A stretch of DNA of 64,000 bases from Antarcticimicrobium luteum (GTDB lineage: Bacteria > Pseudomonadota > Alphaproteobacteria > Rhodobacterales > Rhodobacteraceae): the NCBI RefSeq assembly GCF_004358185.1, contig NZ_SMUV01000070.1, forward strand, positions 62,001-126,000. The letters are read 5' to 3'. Within the stretch, counting starts at the first letter, position 1; each line of letters starts with the position of its first letter. The notes under the pieces are model-generated. The model was not told the DNA's origin and made no database searches. It saw only the letters and a list, made by a program, of their open reading frames with translations. Below are positions 53,499 to 62,363 of this stretch, one piece after another. The position numbers were made by a program, and so were the translations under genes.

Positions 53499-55910
53499 CT
53501 ATCCCTTCATCCGCGACCCTGCGGGGTCGTAGAGGGCCCCGTGTACCACAAAGGCGTCCTGCGGGGAGCGGGCGATATCGACCTTTACGCGGGTGCCGGG
53601 GGCGGGCCGATCCCCGGAGACGAAGGCAAGCGCGACCGGGCGGCCCACGCGGTACCCGAAGGCGCAGGAGGTGGTCTGCCCGATGACCCGGCCGTCGAGC
53701 AAGATCGGCTCATGTCCAAGCGGTACGGCGTCTTGATCGTCGAAACGGAGCGAGACGACGCGCGTTGCGGCGCCCTTGTCGCGGGCCTGGGCCAACGCCC
53801 CGGCGCCGATGAACCCGCCCTTCTTGCGGGTGGCGAAATCCAGCCCCGCGGCGATCGGGGTGACGTCGCTGTCCAACTCGTGGCCCATGGCGCAGAACCC
53901 CTTTTCGATACGCATGGAGGTCTGGGCGTAGAGCCCGGCCGGGGTCGCCCCGGCGGCGGTCAGCGCGGCGTAAATCGCCGGTGCGTTCTCGGCCCGGCAG
54001 GTGATCTCCCAGCCCGCCTCGCCGACATAGGACAGCCGCGCCGCGCGCACGTGATGGCTGGCGATCTGGGCCTCGCCCTGTTTGAAATAGCCGATGCCGT
54101 TCAGTTCCGGCGCGCCGATTTCAACGGCGATCCGGGCGGCATCCGGACCCATCAGGCCGAGCACCGCGTAATCTTCGGTGCTGTCGGTGAGGGTGACGTC
54201 GTATCCCTCGGCATGACGGCGGAACCAGGCCAGGTCGCGCGCGATCGCGTTGGTGCCGGTGAACAGGCGATAATGATCGGGCGCGATGCGCTGGGCGGTG
54301 AGATCGGATTCGAAGGTGCCGCGCGCATTCAGCACGGCGGTATAGATCACCGATCCGGGGGGGCGCCCCATGAAGCCCGCGCAGGTGTGCAGTAGGAACG
54401 CCTCGGCGTCCGGTCCCTTGACCTCGATCTTGCCGAAGGGGGAGGCATCGAAGAGCGCGGCGCGCTCATGCGCGGCGGTGACCTCGGCCCGGGTGTTTTC
54501 GAACCAGTCGGGGCGGGCGAAGCTTGGGCGCGGCTCTTCGGTCTTGTTGAAATAAAGCGGGCGTTCCCAGCCATAGACCTGGCCCATATGCGCCCTTGCG
54601 GCGCGGTACTCGGCGTCGAGCGGCAGGCGGCGCAAATCGCGCGCGGTGCTGAGTTGCCGCCCCGGATAGGCGATCTCGTAATGGGTGCCCAGGATCTCGG
54701 GCGCGCGGGCGATCAGATGCTCGGCCGAGTTAAACACGGGCGCGAAGCGTTTGGCGTCGGCCTCGCCGAGGTCATAGGCGGTGTGCCCGTGCACGATGCA
54801 ATGGGCCAGGTTCATCCCCGCGCCGCCGCCCGAGGCGATGCCGACCGAGTTCATGCCGCAGCCCAGGAACAGCCCGCGCGTTTCCGCCGTCTCGCCCAGC
54901 ATGAAACTGCCGTCGGGGGTAAAGCTTTCCGGCCCGTTCAGCAGCATCTTCACTTCCGCCGTCTCCAGCGCCGGCAGGCGGTGCAGCGCGTTCAGCATCA
55001 TCGGCTCGAAATGGTCCCAATCCTCGGGCAGCAGGCCGAATTCGAAGGTTTCGTCCAGCACGCCGGGCGCGATGGGCTTGCCCATCGGTTCGAAACAGCC
55101 CACCAGCAACCCGCCGCTGTCGTCGCGGATATAAAGGTGGCTGTCATGGTCGGAGAGCGTCGGCATGTTGCCGTCGATGCCGTCGACCGGCTTGGTCAGC
55201 AGGTAGAAATGTTCGCAGGCCAGCGCCGGCACCTCGGCGCCCGCCATCGCGCCGACCTCGCGCGACCACAGCCCGGCGCAAAGGGCGATGGCGTCGCACA
55301 TCACGGTGCCTTGCGTGGTCTCGACCCCGCGCACCCGGCCGTTCTCGGTCAGGATGCCGATGACGCCGGTGCGTTCAAAGATGCTGGCGCCCATGGCGCG
55401 CGCGCCCTTGACCAGCGCGGCGCAGACATCCGAGGGGCTGACACGGCCGTCCTCGGGCGACCACACCGCGCCGAGCACATCCTCGGCATTCATCAGCGGC
55501 CAGCGCTCCTGCGCCTCTTGCGCGCCGATCGAGTGGGCCTCGATGCCATAGGCGTGTGCCAGCGCCTCCTGCCTTTGGATATGGGTCATGCGGTCCGGGG
55601 TGGTGGCGATGGAGAGCGAGCCCTTTTGTATCCAGCCCACCGATTGCCCGGTCTCCTGTTCCAGCCGGCTGTAGAGATCGACCGAATAGCGGATCATCCG
55701 CGTCAGGTTGCGGCTGTGGCGCAGGGCGCGCACCTGGGCCGCCGAATGCCAGGTGGTGCCCGAGGTCAGCGCGTTGCGTTCCAGCAGGATGGCATCGCCG
55801 ACCCCCATCTGGGCCAGGTGATAGAGCGTCGAGCAACCCATGATGCCGCCGCCGATAACGACCACCGAGGCGTGGGAGGGCAGGGGGGAGGAGGAGCGGG
55901 AAGAGGTCAT
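53499..55910 (-). CDS. FAD-dependent oxidoreductase with C-terminal GcvT/DMGDH-like domain
   Basis: The 803-residue product has an N-terminal FAD Rossmann domain (VVVIGGGIMGCSTLYHL), the DAO-type region to about residue 390, and a GcvT-like folate-binding C-terminal domain (about 420-790). This is the domain order of dimethylglycine and sarcosine dehydrogenases that oxidise an N-methyl amine and pass formaldehyde to tetrahydrofolate. Substrate cannot be fixed from sequence. It is the first gene of the leftward operon and faces rpiR across the palindromic operator. Confidence 0.88.
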   Translation of the reverse strand: MTSSRSSSPLPSHASVVVIGGGIMGCSTLYHLAQMGVGDAILLERNALTSGTTWHSAAQVRALRHSRNLTRMIRYSVDLYSRLEQETGQSVGWIQKGSLSIATTPDRMTHIQRQEALAHAYGIEAHSIGAQEAQERWPLMNAEDVLGAVWSPEDGRVSPSDVCAALVKGARAMGASIFERTGVIGILTENGRVRGVETTQGTVMCDAIALCAGLWSREVGAMAGAEVPALACEHFYLLTKPVDGIDGNMPTLSDHDSHLYIRDDSGGLLVGCFEPMGKPIAPGVLDETFEFGLLPEDWDHFEPMMLNALHRLPALETAEVKMLLNGPESFTPDGSFMLGETAETRGLFLGCGMNSVGIASGGGAGMNLAHCIVHGHTAYDLGEADAKRFAPVFNSAEHLIARAPEILGTHYEIAYPGRQLSTARDLRRLPLDAEYRAARAHMGQVYGWERPLYFNKTEEPRPSFARPDWFENTRAEVTAAHERAALFDASPFGKIEVKGPDAEAFLLHTCAGFMGRPPGSVIYTAVLNARGTFESDLTAQRIAPDHYRLFTGTNAIARDLAWFRRHAEGYDVTLTDSTEDYAVLGLMGPDAARIAVEIGAPELNGIGYFKQGEAQIASHHVRAARLSYVGEAGWEITCRAENAPAIYAALTAAGATPAGLYAQTSMRIEKGFCAMGHELDSDVTPIAAGLDFATRKKGGFIGAGALAQARDKGAATRVVSLRFDDQDAVPLGHEPILLDGRVIGQTTSCAFGYRVGRPVALAFVSGDRPAPGTRVKVDIARSPQDAFVVHGALYDPAGSRMKG

Positions 55911-55957
55911 TGTGTTACCGATGTTCCGGTGAAGGTGATCGCGTCGCGGTGAAATGA

Positions 55958-55980
55958 TGACTGAAATACAATTTCAGTCA
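55958..55980. promoter_or_regulatory. Palindromic operator candidate for the RpiR-type regulator
   Basis: TGACTGAAAT (55958-55967), spacer ACA, and ATTTCAGTCA (55971-55980) form a perfect 10-base inverted repeat. It lies in the 129-base divergent region, 48 bases from the FAD gene start and 60 from the rpiR start. RpiR/MurR/HexR regulators commonly bind AT-rich palindromes of this size. Regulator identity is inferred from position. Confidence 0.75.
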
Positions 55981-56039
55981 ATCGACACACAAAATACCAA
56001 ATGTTATCCTTTCGGCTGGTTTCGCAAAGGACAGCGCCC

Positions 56040-56927
56040 ATGGATCCGACCCTGAAAACCCGAACGATTTCAGCCCTGAAGGAGGCGATTCCAGATCTGT
56101 CGCCACGACTGAAGACGGTGGCCAAGTACATTGTCGACCATCCGTCCGATTTCGGGCTGGATCCGATTCGCGAGACCGCCCGGAAATGCGGGGTCAGCAC
56201 CTATACCCTGGTGCGCATGGCGGGCCGCATGGGGTTCGACAGCTATGACGAGCTGCGCGAACCGTTCCGCCATGCGCTGGTGTCGGCAACCGCGCTGGAG
56301 GAGCAGCCCGACTGGATCGACAGCATGCGCCAGCGCGGCGAGCTGGGGCAGGTCCAGGCCGAGGCGGCGCTCAACACAATGGCAATCGTGCAGCGGTCGC
56401 TGGAGCGGCAGACTTCGGGAGAAATGGAGCGCGTGGTCGATCTGCTGCTGGGGGCGCGGAACGTCTATCTGACGGCGGTGCGGGCCAGCTATGCGCTGGC
56501 CTATTACTTCCACTATGTGGGCCGGATGGCGCTGCCGACGCTTCAGCTTGTGCCTCGCCATATCAACAGCGCGATCGACGACCTGAACACCGCCGGCGAG
56601 GGGGACGTGATGATCGCCATCTCGTTCAAACCCTATTCGCGCGAGACCATCGAGGCCTGCCGCTTTGCCCATGCGCGGGGGGTAAAGCTGATCATGATCT
56701 CGGACTCAGAAGTAATCTCGTCCGAGTTTCCGCTGGAGGCGGCGCTGGTCGCGTCGACGGTCAGCACCCATCATTTCGGATGCTACACCGGGGCGATGGG
56801 AATTATCGAGAATCTGCTCGCCCTTCTGGTCAGCCGCAGCGGCGCGGACGCGCGGAAGCGAATCAATTCCTACGAGGAATTGCGGAAGGACAACAACGCA
56901 TACTGGATCGCGCAGAAAAAACTTTAG
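56040..56927 (+). CDS. MurR/RpiR-family transcriptional regulator
   Basis: The 295-residue product (start MDPTLKTRTISALK at 56040) has an N-terminal helix-turn-helix (residues about 20-75; SPRLKTVAKYIVDHPSDFG, RETARKCGVSTYTLVRMA) and a C-terminal SIS sugar-phosphate-isomerase-like domain (about 120-290; MIAISFKPYSRETIEACR in part). SIS domains of such regulators sense phosphorylated sugars or other small acids. It lies between the catabolic operon and the TRAP transporter, so it probably controls both. Confidence 0.9.
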   Translation: MDPTLKTRTISALKEAIPDLSPRLKTVAKYIVDHPSDFGLDPIRETARKCGVSTYTLVRMAGRMGFDSYDELREPFRHALVSATALEEQPDWIDSMRQRGELGQVQAEAALNTMAIVQRSLERQTSGEMERVVDLLLGARNVYLTAVRASYALAYYFHYVGRMALPTLQLVPRHINSAIDDLNTAGEGDVMIAISFKPYSRETIEACRFAHARGVKLIMISDSEVISSEFPLEAALVASTVSTHHFGCYTGAMGIIENLLALLVSRSGADARKRINSYEELRKDNNAYWIAQKKL

Positions 56928-57043
56928 TTTTTAGGTGACAACGAAAAAAACTTTGGCGACTTTTAAGGGGTGTAAGCGAAAAATCAAATCGACCCAGGCC
57001 GGTTCAACGGCCGGGCGGGGAATTGTAATCGGGAGACGTCCAT

Positions 57044-58015
57044 ATGAATGTCAAAACCACCCTCATGGGGTTCGCAGCCGCCGTCACCTTCGGGATGGCC
57101 GGCGCGGCCTCGGCGCAGGATCAGCAGTTTATCACCATCGGCACCGGCGGCGTGACGGGCGTGTATTACCCCACCGGCGGGGCGATCTGCCGGCTGGTGA
57201 ACAAGGGCCGCAAGGAGCATGGCATCCGCTGTTCGGTCGAATCGACCGGTGGCTCTGTCTACAACACCCGAACCATCCGCCAGGGCGAGCTGGATTTCGG
57301 CGTGGTGCAGTCCGATGTGCAAAAGGCCGGTCTGGACGGCACCGGCGCGTTCAAGGATGACGGCCCCTATCCGGACCTGCGCGCGCTGTTCTCGGTCCAT
57401 CCCGAGCCGATGCACCTGATGGCCCGCGCCGATGCCGGCATCAACAGCGTCGAGGATCTGAAGGGCAAGAAGGTCAACATTGCCAACCCCGGCTCCGGCA
57501 CCCGGGTCCTGGCCGAGACGCTGATGAAGTATGCCGGCATCAGCCCGGACGATTTCGCGCTGGCCGCCGAGCTGAAGTCGTCGGAACAGTCCGCCGCGCT
57601 CTGCGATGGCAAGATCGACGCCACCATCTGGGCCGCTGGTCTGCCCAACGGATCGAGCCAGGAGGCCACATCGTCCTGCGAGGTGAAGATCATCTCACTG
57701 GACGGTGCGAACATCGACAAGCTGCTGGCGGACAATTCCGCCTATGCCGCCGCAACCATCCCGGGCGGCATGTATCCGGGCAACGCCGACGACATCCCCA
57801 GCTGGGGCCCCAAGGCGACCTTTGTGACCTCGGCCAATACGCCCGACGAGGTGGTCTATGCGGTGGTGTCCGCGGTCTTCGACAATTTCGAGGACTTCAA
57901 GAAGCTGCACCCGGCCTTTGCCCGCCTGAAGGAGACCGAGATGATCAGGGACGGCCTGAGCGCGCCGCTGCATCCGGGGGCGGAGAAATACTACAAGGAG
58001 CGCGGCTGGAAATAA
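57044..58015 (+). CDS. TAXI-family TRAP transporter solute-binding protein
   Basis: The 323-residue product has a Sec signal (TTLMGFAAAVTFGMAGAASA) and the TAXI family regions ITIGTGGVTGVYYPTGGAICR, GSGTRVLAETLMKY and FVTSANTPDEVVYAVVSAVFDN in parts. It binds an unknown, probably carboxylate or amine-bearing, solute in the periplasm and delivers it to the fused TRAP permease after it. A GGGAGA Shine-Dalgarno precedes the ATG. Confidence 0.93.
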   Translation: MNVKTTLMGFAAAVTFGMAGAASAQDQQFITIGTGGVTGVYYPTGGAICRLVNKGRKEHGIRCSVESTGGSVYNTRTIRQGELDFGVVQSDVQKAGLDGTGAFKDDGPYPDLRALFSVHPEPMHLMARADAGINSVEDLKGKKVNIANPGSGTRVLAETLMKYAGISPDDFALAAELKSSEQSAALCDGKIDATIWAAGLPNGSSQEATSSCEVKIISLDGANIDKLLADNSAYAAATIPGGMYPGNADDIPSWGPKATFVTSANTPDEVVYAVVSAVFDNFEDFKKLHPAFARLKETEMIRDGLSAPLHPGAEKYYKERGWK

Positions 58016-58043
58016 TCCGGCCCGCCAGACGTGATGCAATGAC

Positions 58044-58075
58044 CCCTCCGGCGCCCGGGCGCGCCGGAGGGTTTT
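58044..58075 (+). terminator. Intercistronic hairpin between TAXI protein and TRAP permease
   Basis: CCCTCCGGCGC (58044-58054), loop, GCGCCGGAGGG (58061-58071), then TTTT. An 11-base perfect stem in the gap between binding protein and permease. Such hairpins often terminate partially or stabilise the upstream message, giving more binding protein than permease. Confidence 0.75.
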
Positions 58076-58109
58076 CCATTACAAAAGCAAGACAAGACGG
58101 GGATAACGC

Positions 58110-60710
58110 ATGGCGCAGCGCGAAGGTGGTACCTCCGCCGAGACCGAACTTGAGGATTTCATCGCCGATTCCGACACTGGCGGACGGATCCCGAAGGATG
58201 GATTGGGGCGCAGCGCGCTGTGGTATATCCCGCTGGTCTGGTCGCTTTATCAGCTCTGGATCGCCTCGCCGCTGCCCTTCATTCTGAAGTTCGGGGTATG
58301 GAATGACACCCAGACGCGGGCAATCCACCTGGGGTTCGCGGTCCTGCTCGCCTTTCTGGCCTTTCCGGGGTTCAAGTCCAGCCCGCGCCATCACATCCCG
58401 GTCCTGACCTGGATCATAGCCATCGTCGGGGCGATTGCCGCCTCTTACCTGTGGTGGGATTACCGGGGCGTGGCCAACCGCACCGGCGTTCCGAACACCA
58501 CCGATCTGGCGATCGCCGGGATCGGCATCGTGCTGTTGCTGGAGGCGGCGCGGCGGTCGCTCGGCATCCCGCTGATGGGGGTGGCGCTGTTCTTCCTCGC
58601 CTACGTGTTCTTCGGCAGCTGGTCCGGCCTGCCGGAAATGGTGCAGTGGAAGGGCGCGTCGTTCGAGAAGGCGATGAGCCACATGTGGCTGACCACCGAG
58701 GGGGTGTTCGGCGTGGCGCTGGGGGTTTCCTCGGGCTTTGTCTTTCTCTTCGTGCTGTTCGGCTCGTTGCTGAACCAGGCCGGCGCGGGCAATTATTTCC
58801 TGAAACTCGCCTTTGCGACGCTGGGCCATCTGCGCGGCGGGCCGGCCAAGGCCGCGGTGATCGCCTCGGCCGCGACCGGGCTGATCTCGGGCTCGTCCAT
58901 CGCCAATGTGGTGACCACCGGCACCTTTACCATTCCGCTGATGAAAAAGGTGGGCTTCCCCTCCTACAAGGCGGGCGCGATCGAGGTTTCCTCGTCGATC
59001 AACGGGGTGCTGACGCCGCCGGTGATGGGGGCGGTCGCGTTCCTGATGACCGAATACGTCGGCATTTCCTATGTCGAGGTGGTCAAGACCGCCATCGTGC
59101 CCGCCGCGATCTCTTACATAGCGCTGATCTATATCGTGCACCTTGAGGCGCTGAAGATGAACATGCCCGGCACCAGCCGGATGCATCCGGTCAAGTTCAT
59201 GCTGGGCGCGATCTTCATCATCGCGATCTCCATCGTGATCGGGGGCGGCACGCTGTTCCTGTGCGGCGTGGTGGTCGACGCGGTGGAGGCGGCGGTGGGC
59301 GCGGCCTCGACCTGGGTGCTGGTGGCGATGATGGGGCTGGCCTATGTCGCCGCCGTCAGGTTCGCCGCCAGGGGACCGGATCTGGAGGTGAGCGTCGAGT
59401 CGATGCAGCATCTGCCGCCGACGCGCGAGATCTTCAAGACCGGCATTCATTACCTGCTGCCGATCCTGCTGCTGATGTATCTGCTGATGATCGAACGCAA
59501 ATCGCCGGGACTCTCGGCGTTCTGGTCGACGGTGTTCATGCTGGTGATCCTGGCCACCCAGAACCCGCTCAAGGCGTTTTTTCGCGGCGAGGGCGAGTTT
59601 GCACGCCATATCCGCGAAGGCCTTGCCGATATCGCCGAGGGGCTGATCGTCGGCGCCCGCAACATGATCGGGCTGGCCGCGGCAATGGGCGTCGCGGGCA
59701 TCATCGTCGGCGCGGTCACCCTGACCGGTATCGGCCAGGTGATGGCCGAGTTCGTCGAGTTTCTGTCGGGCGGCAACCTGCTGGCGATGCTGTTCTTCGT
59801 CGCGCTGATCTCGATCGTGCTGGGCATGGGGCTGCCGACCACGGCGAATTACATCGTGGTCAGCTCGCTTATGGCGGGCGTGGTGGTCGAACTGGGCGCG
59901 CAGAACGGGCTGATCGTGCCGCTGGTGGCGGTGCATATGTTCGTCTTCTACTTCGGGATCATGGCGGATGTGACGCCCCCCGTGGGGCTGGCCAGTTTCG
60001 CCGCCGCCGCAATCTCGCGCGGGGATCCGTTGCGCACCGGGTTCCAGGCGTTTTTCTATTCGATCCGCACCGCGCTGTTGCCGTTCCTGTTCATCTTCAA
60101 CACCGATCTGTTGCTGATCAATGTCGGACCGGTGCAGGCGGTGTTCGTCTTTTTGGTGGCGATGGTTGCGATGCTGCTGTTCGCCGCCGGGACGATGAAT
60201 TTCTTCCTCGTGCGCTCCAGACTGTGGGAGAGCGCGATTCTACTGCTGGTCGCCTTCACCCTGTTCCGTCCGGGGTTTTTCCTCGACATGATCCAGCCCG
60301 AGTTCGAGGCGCGGCCGGCGGCAGAGCTCTTTGAGCGGGCCGGGGCGGCACCCGACGATGCCTCGCTGCGGGTGCGGCTGGTGGGCGAAAGCCTGATGGG
60401 CGATCCGATCGACGCGCGTTATCTGCTGCCACTGGGGCCGGCCGGGACGGATGGGCCGACGCGGCTGTTCGACGGGGCAGGGGTGGAGTTCCGCGAGGAG
60501 GACGGCCGGCTTTTCGTCGACAACCTGAATTTCGGCGGCCCGTCGGAACAGCTGGGCATTGATTTCGACTGGGAGCTGGTGGAGCTGGAGGTCGCGTCCG
60601 ACAGGGTGTTCAAGGAGGTCTTCTATCTCCCGGCCCTGCTGCTTCTGGGCCTGGTCGCCCTGCTGCAACTGCGCCGCAAACGGCGCCAACCGGAGGGAGC
60701 ACCGGCATGA
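58110..60710 (+). CDS. Fused TRAP transporter permease (DctQM type) with DUF3394-like tail
   Basis: The 866-residue protein fuses the small (DctQ-like) and large (DctM-like) TRAP subunits, as is typical of TAXI systems. It has many membrane helices up to about residue 740, with GLISGSSIANVVTTGTFTIPL, MADVTPPVGLASFAAAAISRG and NGVLTPPVMGAVAFLMTEYV in parts. The C-terminal 130 residues form a soluble domain plus a last helix, as in the DUF3394 tail. Imports the solute with Na+ or H+. Confidence 0.92.
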   Translation: MAQREGGTSAETELEDFIADSDTGGRIPKDGLGRSALWYIPLVWSLYQLWIASPLPFILKFGVWNDTQTRAIHLGFAVLLAFLAFPGFKSSPRHHIPVLTWIIAIVGAIAASYLWWDYRGVANRTGVPNTTDLAIAGIGIVLLLEAARRSLGIPLMGVALFFLAYVFFGSWSGLPEMVQWKGASFEKAMSHMWLTTEGVFGVALGVSSGFVFLFVLFGSLLNQAGAGNYFLKLAFATLGHLRGGPAKAAVIASAATGLISGSSIANVVTTGTFTIPLMKKVGFPSYKAGAIEVSSSINGVLTPPVMGAVAFLMTEYVGISYVEVVKTAIVPAAISYIALIYIVHLEALKMNMPGTSRMHPVKFMLGAIFIIAISIVIGGGTLFLCGVVVDAVEAAVGAASTWVLVAMMGLAYVAAVRFAARGPDLEVSVESMQHLPPTREIFKTGIHYLLPILLLMYLLMIERKSPGLSAFWSTVFMLVILATQNPLKAFFRGEGEFARHIREGLADIAEGLIVGARNMIGLAAAMGVAGIIVGAVTLTGIGQVMAEFVEFLSGGNLLAMLFFVALISIVLGMGLPTTANYIVVSSLMAGVVVELGAQNGLIVPLVAVHMFVFYFGIMADVTPPVGLASFAAAAISRGDPLRTGFQAFFYSIRTALLPFLFIFNTDLLLINVGPVQAVFVFLVAMVAMLLFAAGTMNFFLVRSRLWESAILLLVAFTLFRPGFFLDMIQPEFEARPAAELFERAGAAPDDASLRVRLVGESLMGDPIDARYLLPLGPAGTDGPTRLFDGAGVEFREEDGRLFVDNLNFGGPSEQLGIDFDWELVELEVASDRVFKEVFYLPALLLLGLVALLQLRRKRRQPEGAPA

Positions 60711-61135
60711 CAAAACATGTACTCTGCGCCGTCGATCTGACCCAGGGCGAAAGCGAGAAGGCTTTGTTGAAACGCGCCGCCGATCTGGCGGAATTCCATG
60801 GCGCATCGCTCAGCGTGGTGACGGTGGTGCCCGACTACGGCATGTCGATCGTCGGATCCTATTTCAAGGAGGGGACGATGCGACAGGCGGTCGAGGACGC
60901 CAGCCGCCAGCTGCACGCCTTTGTCGACGAGGTGCTGCCTGACCATGGTCATGTGCAGCATATCGTCGAGGTGGGCACTGTCTATGAGCAGATCCTCGAC
61001 GCGATCAAACGCTCCGAGGCGGATCTGGTGGTGATGGGCGCGCACAAGCCCGATCTGGCGGACCGGGTGCAGGGGCCGAACTCGGCCCGGGTGGCGCGCC
61101 ATGCGGATGTGTCGGTTTTGATCGTGCGGGATTAG
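60707..61135 (+). CDS. Universal stress protein (UspA family) linked to TRAP transporter
   Basis: The 142-residue product starts MTKHVLCAVDLTQGESEKAL and ends with the ATP-binding segment VMGAHKPDLADRVQGPNSARVARHADVSVLIV (key parts: GAHKP and GPNSARVARHADVSV), matching ATP-binding Usp proteins. It overlaps the permease stop by four bases. In the ectoine TRAP system of Halomonas a Usp protein, TeaD, tunes uptake; a similar role here is an inference. Confidence 0.9.
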   Translation: MTKHVLCAVDLTQGESEKALLKRAADLAEFHGASLSVVTVVPDYGMSIVGSYFKEGTMRQAVEDASRQLHAFVDEVLPDHGHVQHIVEVGTVYEQILDAIKRSEADLVVMGAHKPDLADRVQGPNSARVARHADVSVLIVRD

Positions 61136-61265
61136 AGGCGGGTCGGCGGATTATCAGGATTTCCCGGCCAGTCCTTCTGCCTCAGCCAATAGCGAAAGCG
61201 GTTGGAAATCCCCGCCGCTTGCCGCTTTGATGGCGTGACCCTGACCCATTTACGGATTGTCCCAG

Positions 61266-62084
61266 ATGAGCGAGAGCGCCTATTACGCCCCGACCGGCGG
61301 TTTGCCGCCGCAAACGCAGATCCTGACCGACCGCGCGATGTTCACCGAGGCCTATGCGGTGATACCCAAGGGCTGTTTCAGCGATATCGTCACCAGTCTG
61401 CTGCCGTTCTGGGAGGGCGCGCGGTTCTGGGTCATGGCGCGGCCGCTGTCCGGTTTTGCCGAGACCTTTTCGCAATATATCGCAGAGCTGGCGCCGGGCG
61501 GCGGCAGCGAGCGGCCCGAGACGGACCCGGCGGCGCAGGCGGTTTTGTTCGTGGTCGCCGGGCGGATGAGCCTGACGCTGGCGGGCGAAACCCATGAGAT
61601 GGGGCCGGGCGGCTATGCCTATATTCCCGCCGGGACCGCCTGGGCGCTGTGCAACCATGGCGATGCGCCGGTGCAGTTCCATTGGGTGCGCAAGGCCTAC
61701 AAGCCGGTGGAGGGGCTGGCCGCCCCGGAACCCTTTGTCACCAACGAGAGGGATGTCGCGCCCACCCCGATGCCGGGAACCGAGGGCAAATGGGCGACCA
61801 CGCGGTTTGTCGATCCGGCCGATCTGCGCCATGACATGCACGTGAACATCGTCACCTTCGAGCCCGGCGCGGTGATCCCCTTTGCCGAAACCCATGTGAT
61901 GGAGCACGGGCTTTATGTGCTGGCGGGCAAGGCGGTTTATCGGCTGAACCAGGACTGGGTCGAGGTCGAGGCTGGCGATTTCATGTGGCTGCGCGCGTTT
62001 TGCCCGCAGGCCTGCTATGCCGGCGGGCCGGGCAAGTTCCGCTATCTGCTCTACAAGGATGTGAACCGGCATATGCCGTTGTAA
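61266..62084 (+). CDS. allE: (S)-ureidoglycine aminohydrolase-like bicupin
   Basis: Converts (S)-ureidoglycine to ureidoglycolate and ammonia in purine/allantoin breakdown. The 272-residue protein has two cupin domains; the second contains ETHVMEHGLYVLAGKAVYRL and the C-terminal LYKDVNRHMPL as in AllE. Start taken as ATG 61266; a TTG at 61257 is possible. No good Shine-Dalgarno is seen. It lies convergent with a purine permease. Confidence 0.85.
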   Translation: MSESAYYAPTGGLPPQTQILTDRAMFTEAYAVIPKGCFSDIVTSLLPFWEGARFWVMARPLSGFAETFSQYIAELAPGGGSERPETDPAAQAVLFVVAGRMSLTLAGETHEMGPGGYAYIPAGTAWALCNHGDAPVQFHWVRKAYKPVEGLAAPEPFVTNERDVAPTPMPGTEGKWATTRFVDPADLRHDMHVNIVTFEPGAVIPFAETHVMEHGLYVLAGKAVYRLNQDWVEVEAGDFMWLRAFCPQACYAGGPGKFRYLLYKDVNRHMPL

Positions 62085-62118
62085 GGCGTTTGCCGATCTA
62101 AACCATTGTCCAAACCGC

Positions 62119-62171
62119 TCGCCCGGGCGCAAGCCCGGGCAGCGCCCGCCCTCTCCCCGGCGGGTGCTTTT
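62119..62171 (+). terminator. Double hairpin terminator after allE
   Basis: A perfect GCCCGGGC / GCCCGGGC stem with GCAA loop near 62121-62140 is followed by CCCGCC (62145-62150) / GGCGGG (62159-62164) and TGCTTTT. The second with its T run is the better rho-independent terminator. Confidence 0.65.
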
Positions 62172-62308
62172 AGGTGTTGCGATGGCGGGACGTTCGGAGG
62201 TTATGAGGCACTGCTGCCCAGCTTCACCGTTCCGCCAAAAACGCCCACCAGGTCGGGCGCTGCCCGTCTTGCTTTTGAACGGAGGGGAGGGTGTTCCCCT
62301 AGAAACAA

Positions 62309-62335
62309 CGCCCGCCATCTCTGCGATGACGGGCG
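62309..62335 (-). terminator. Terminator of the purine permease gene
   Basis: On the minus strand, CGCCCGTCAT (62335-62326) pairs with ATGGCGGGCG (62318-62309) with one G-U pair, followed by TTGTTTC. It lies about 30 bases downstream of the permease stop. Confidence 0.65.
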
Positions 62336-62363
62336 CCGCTTTGTCGTCGGTTCGTTCGGGCGA

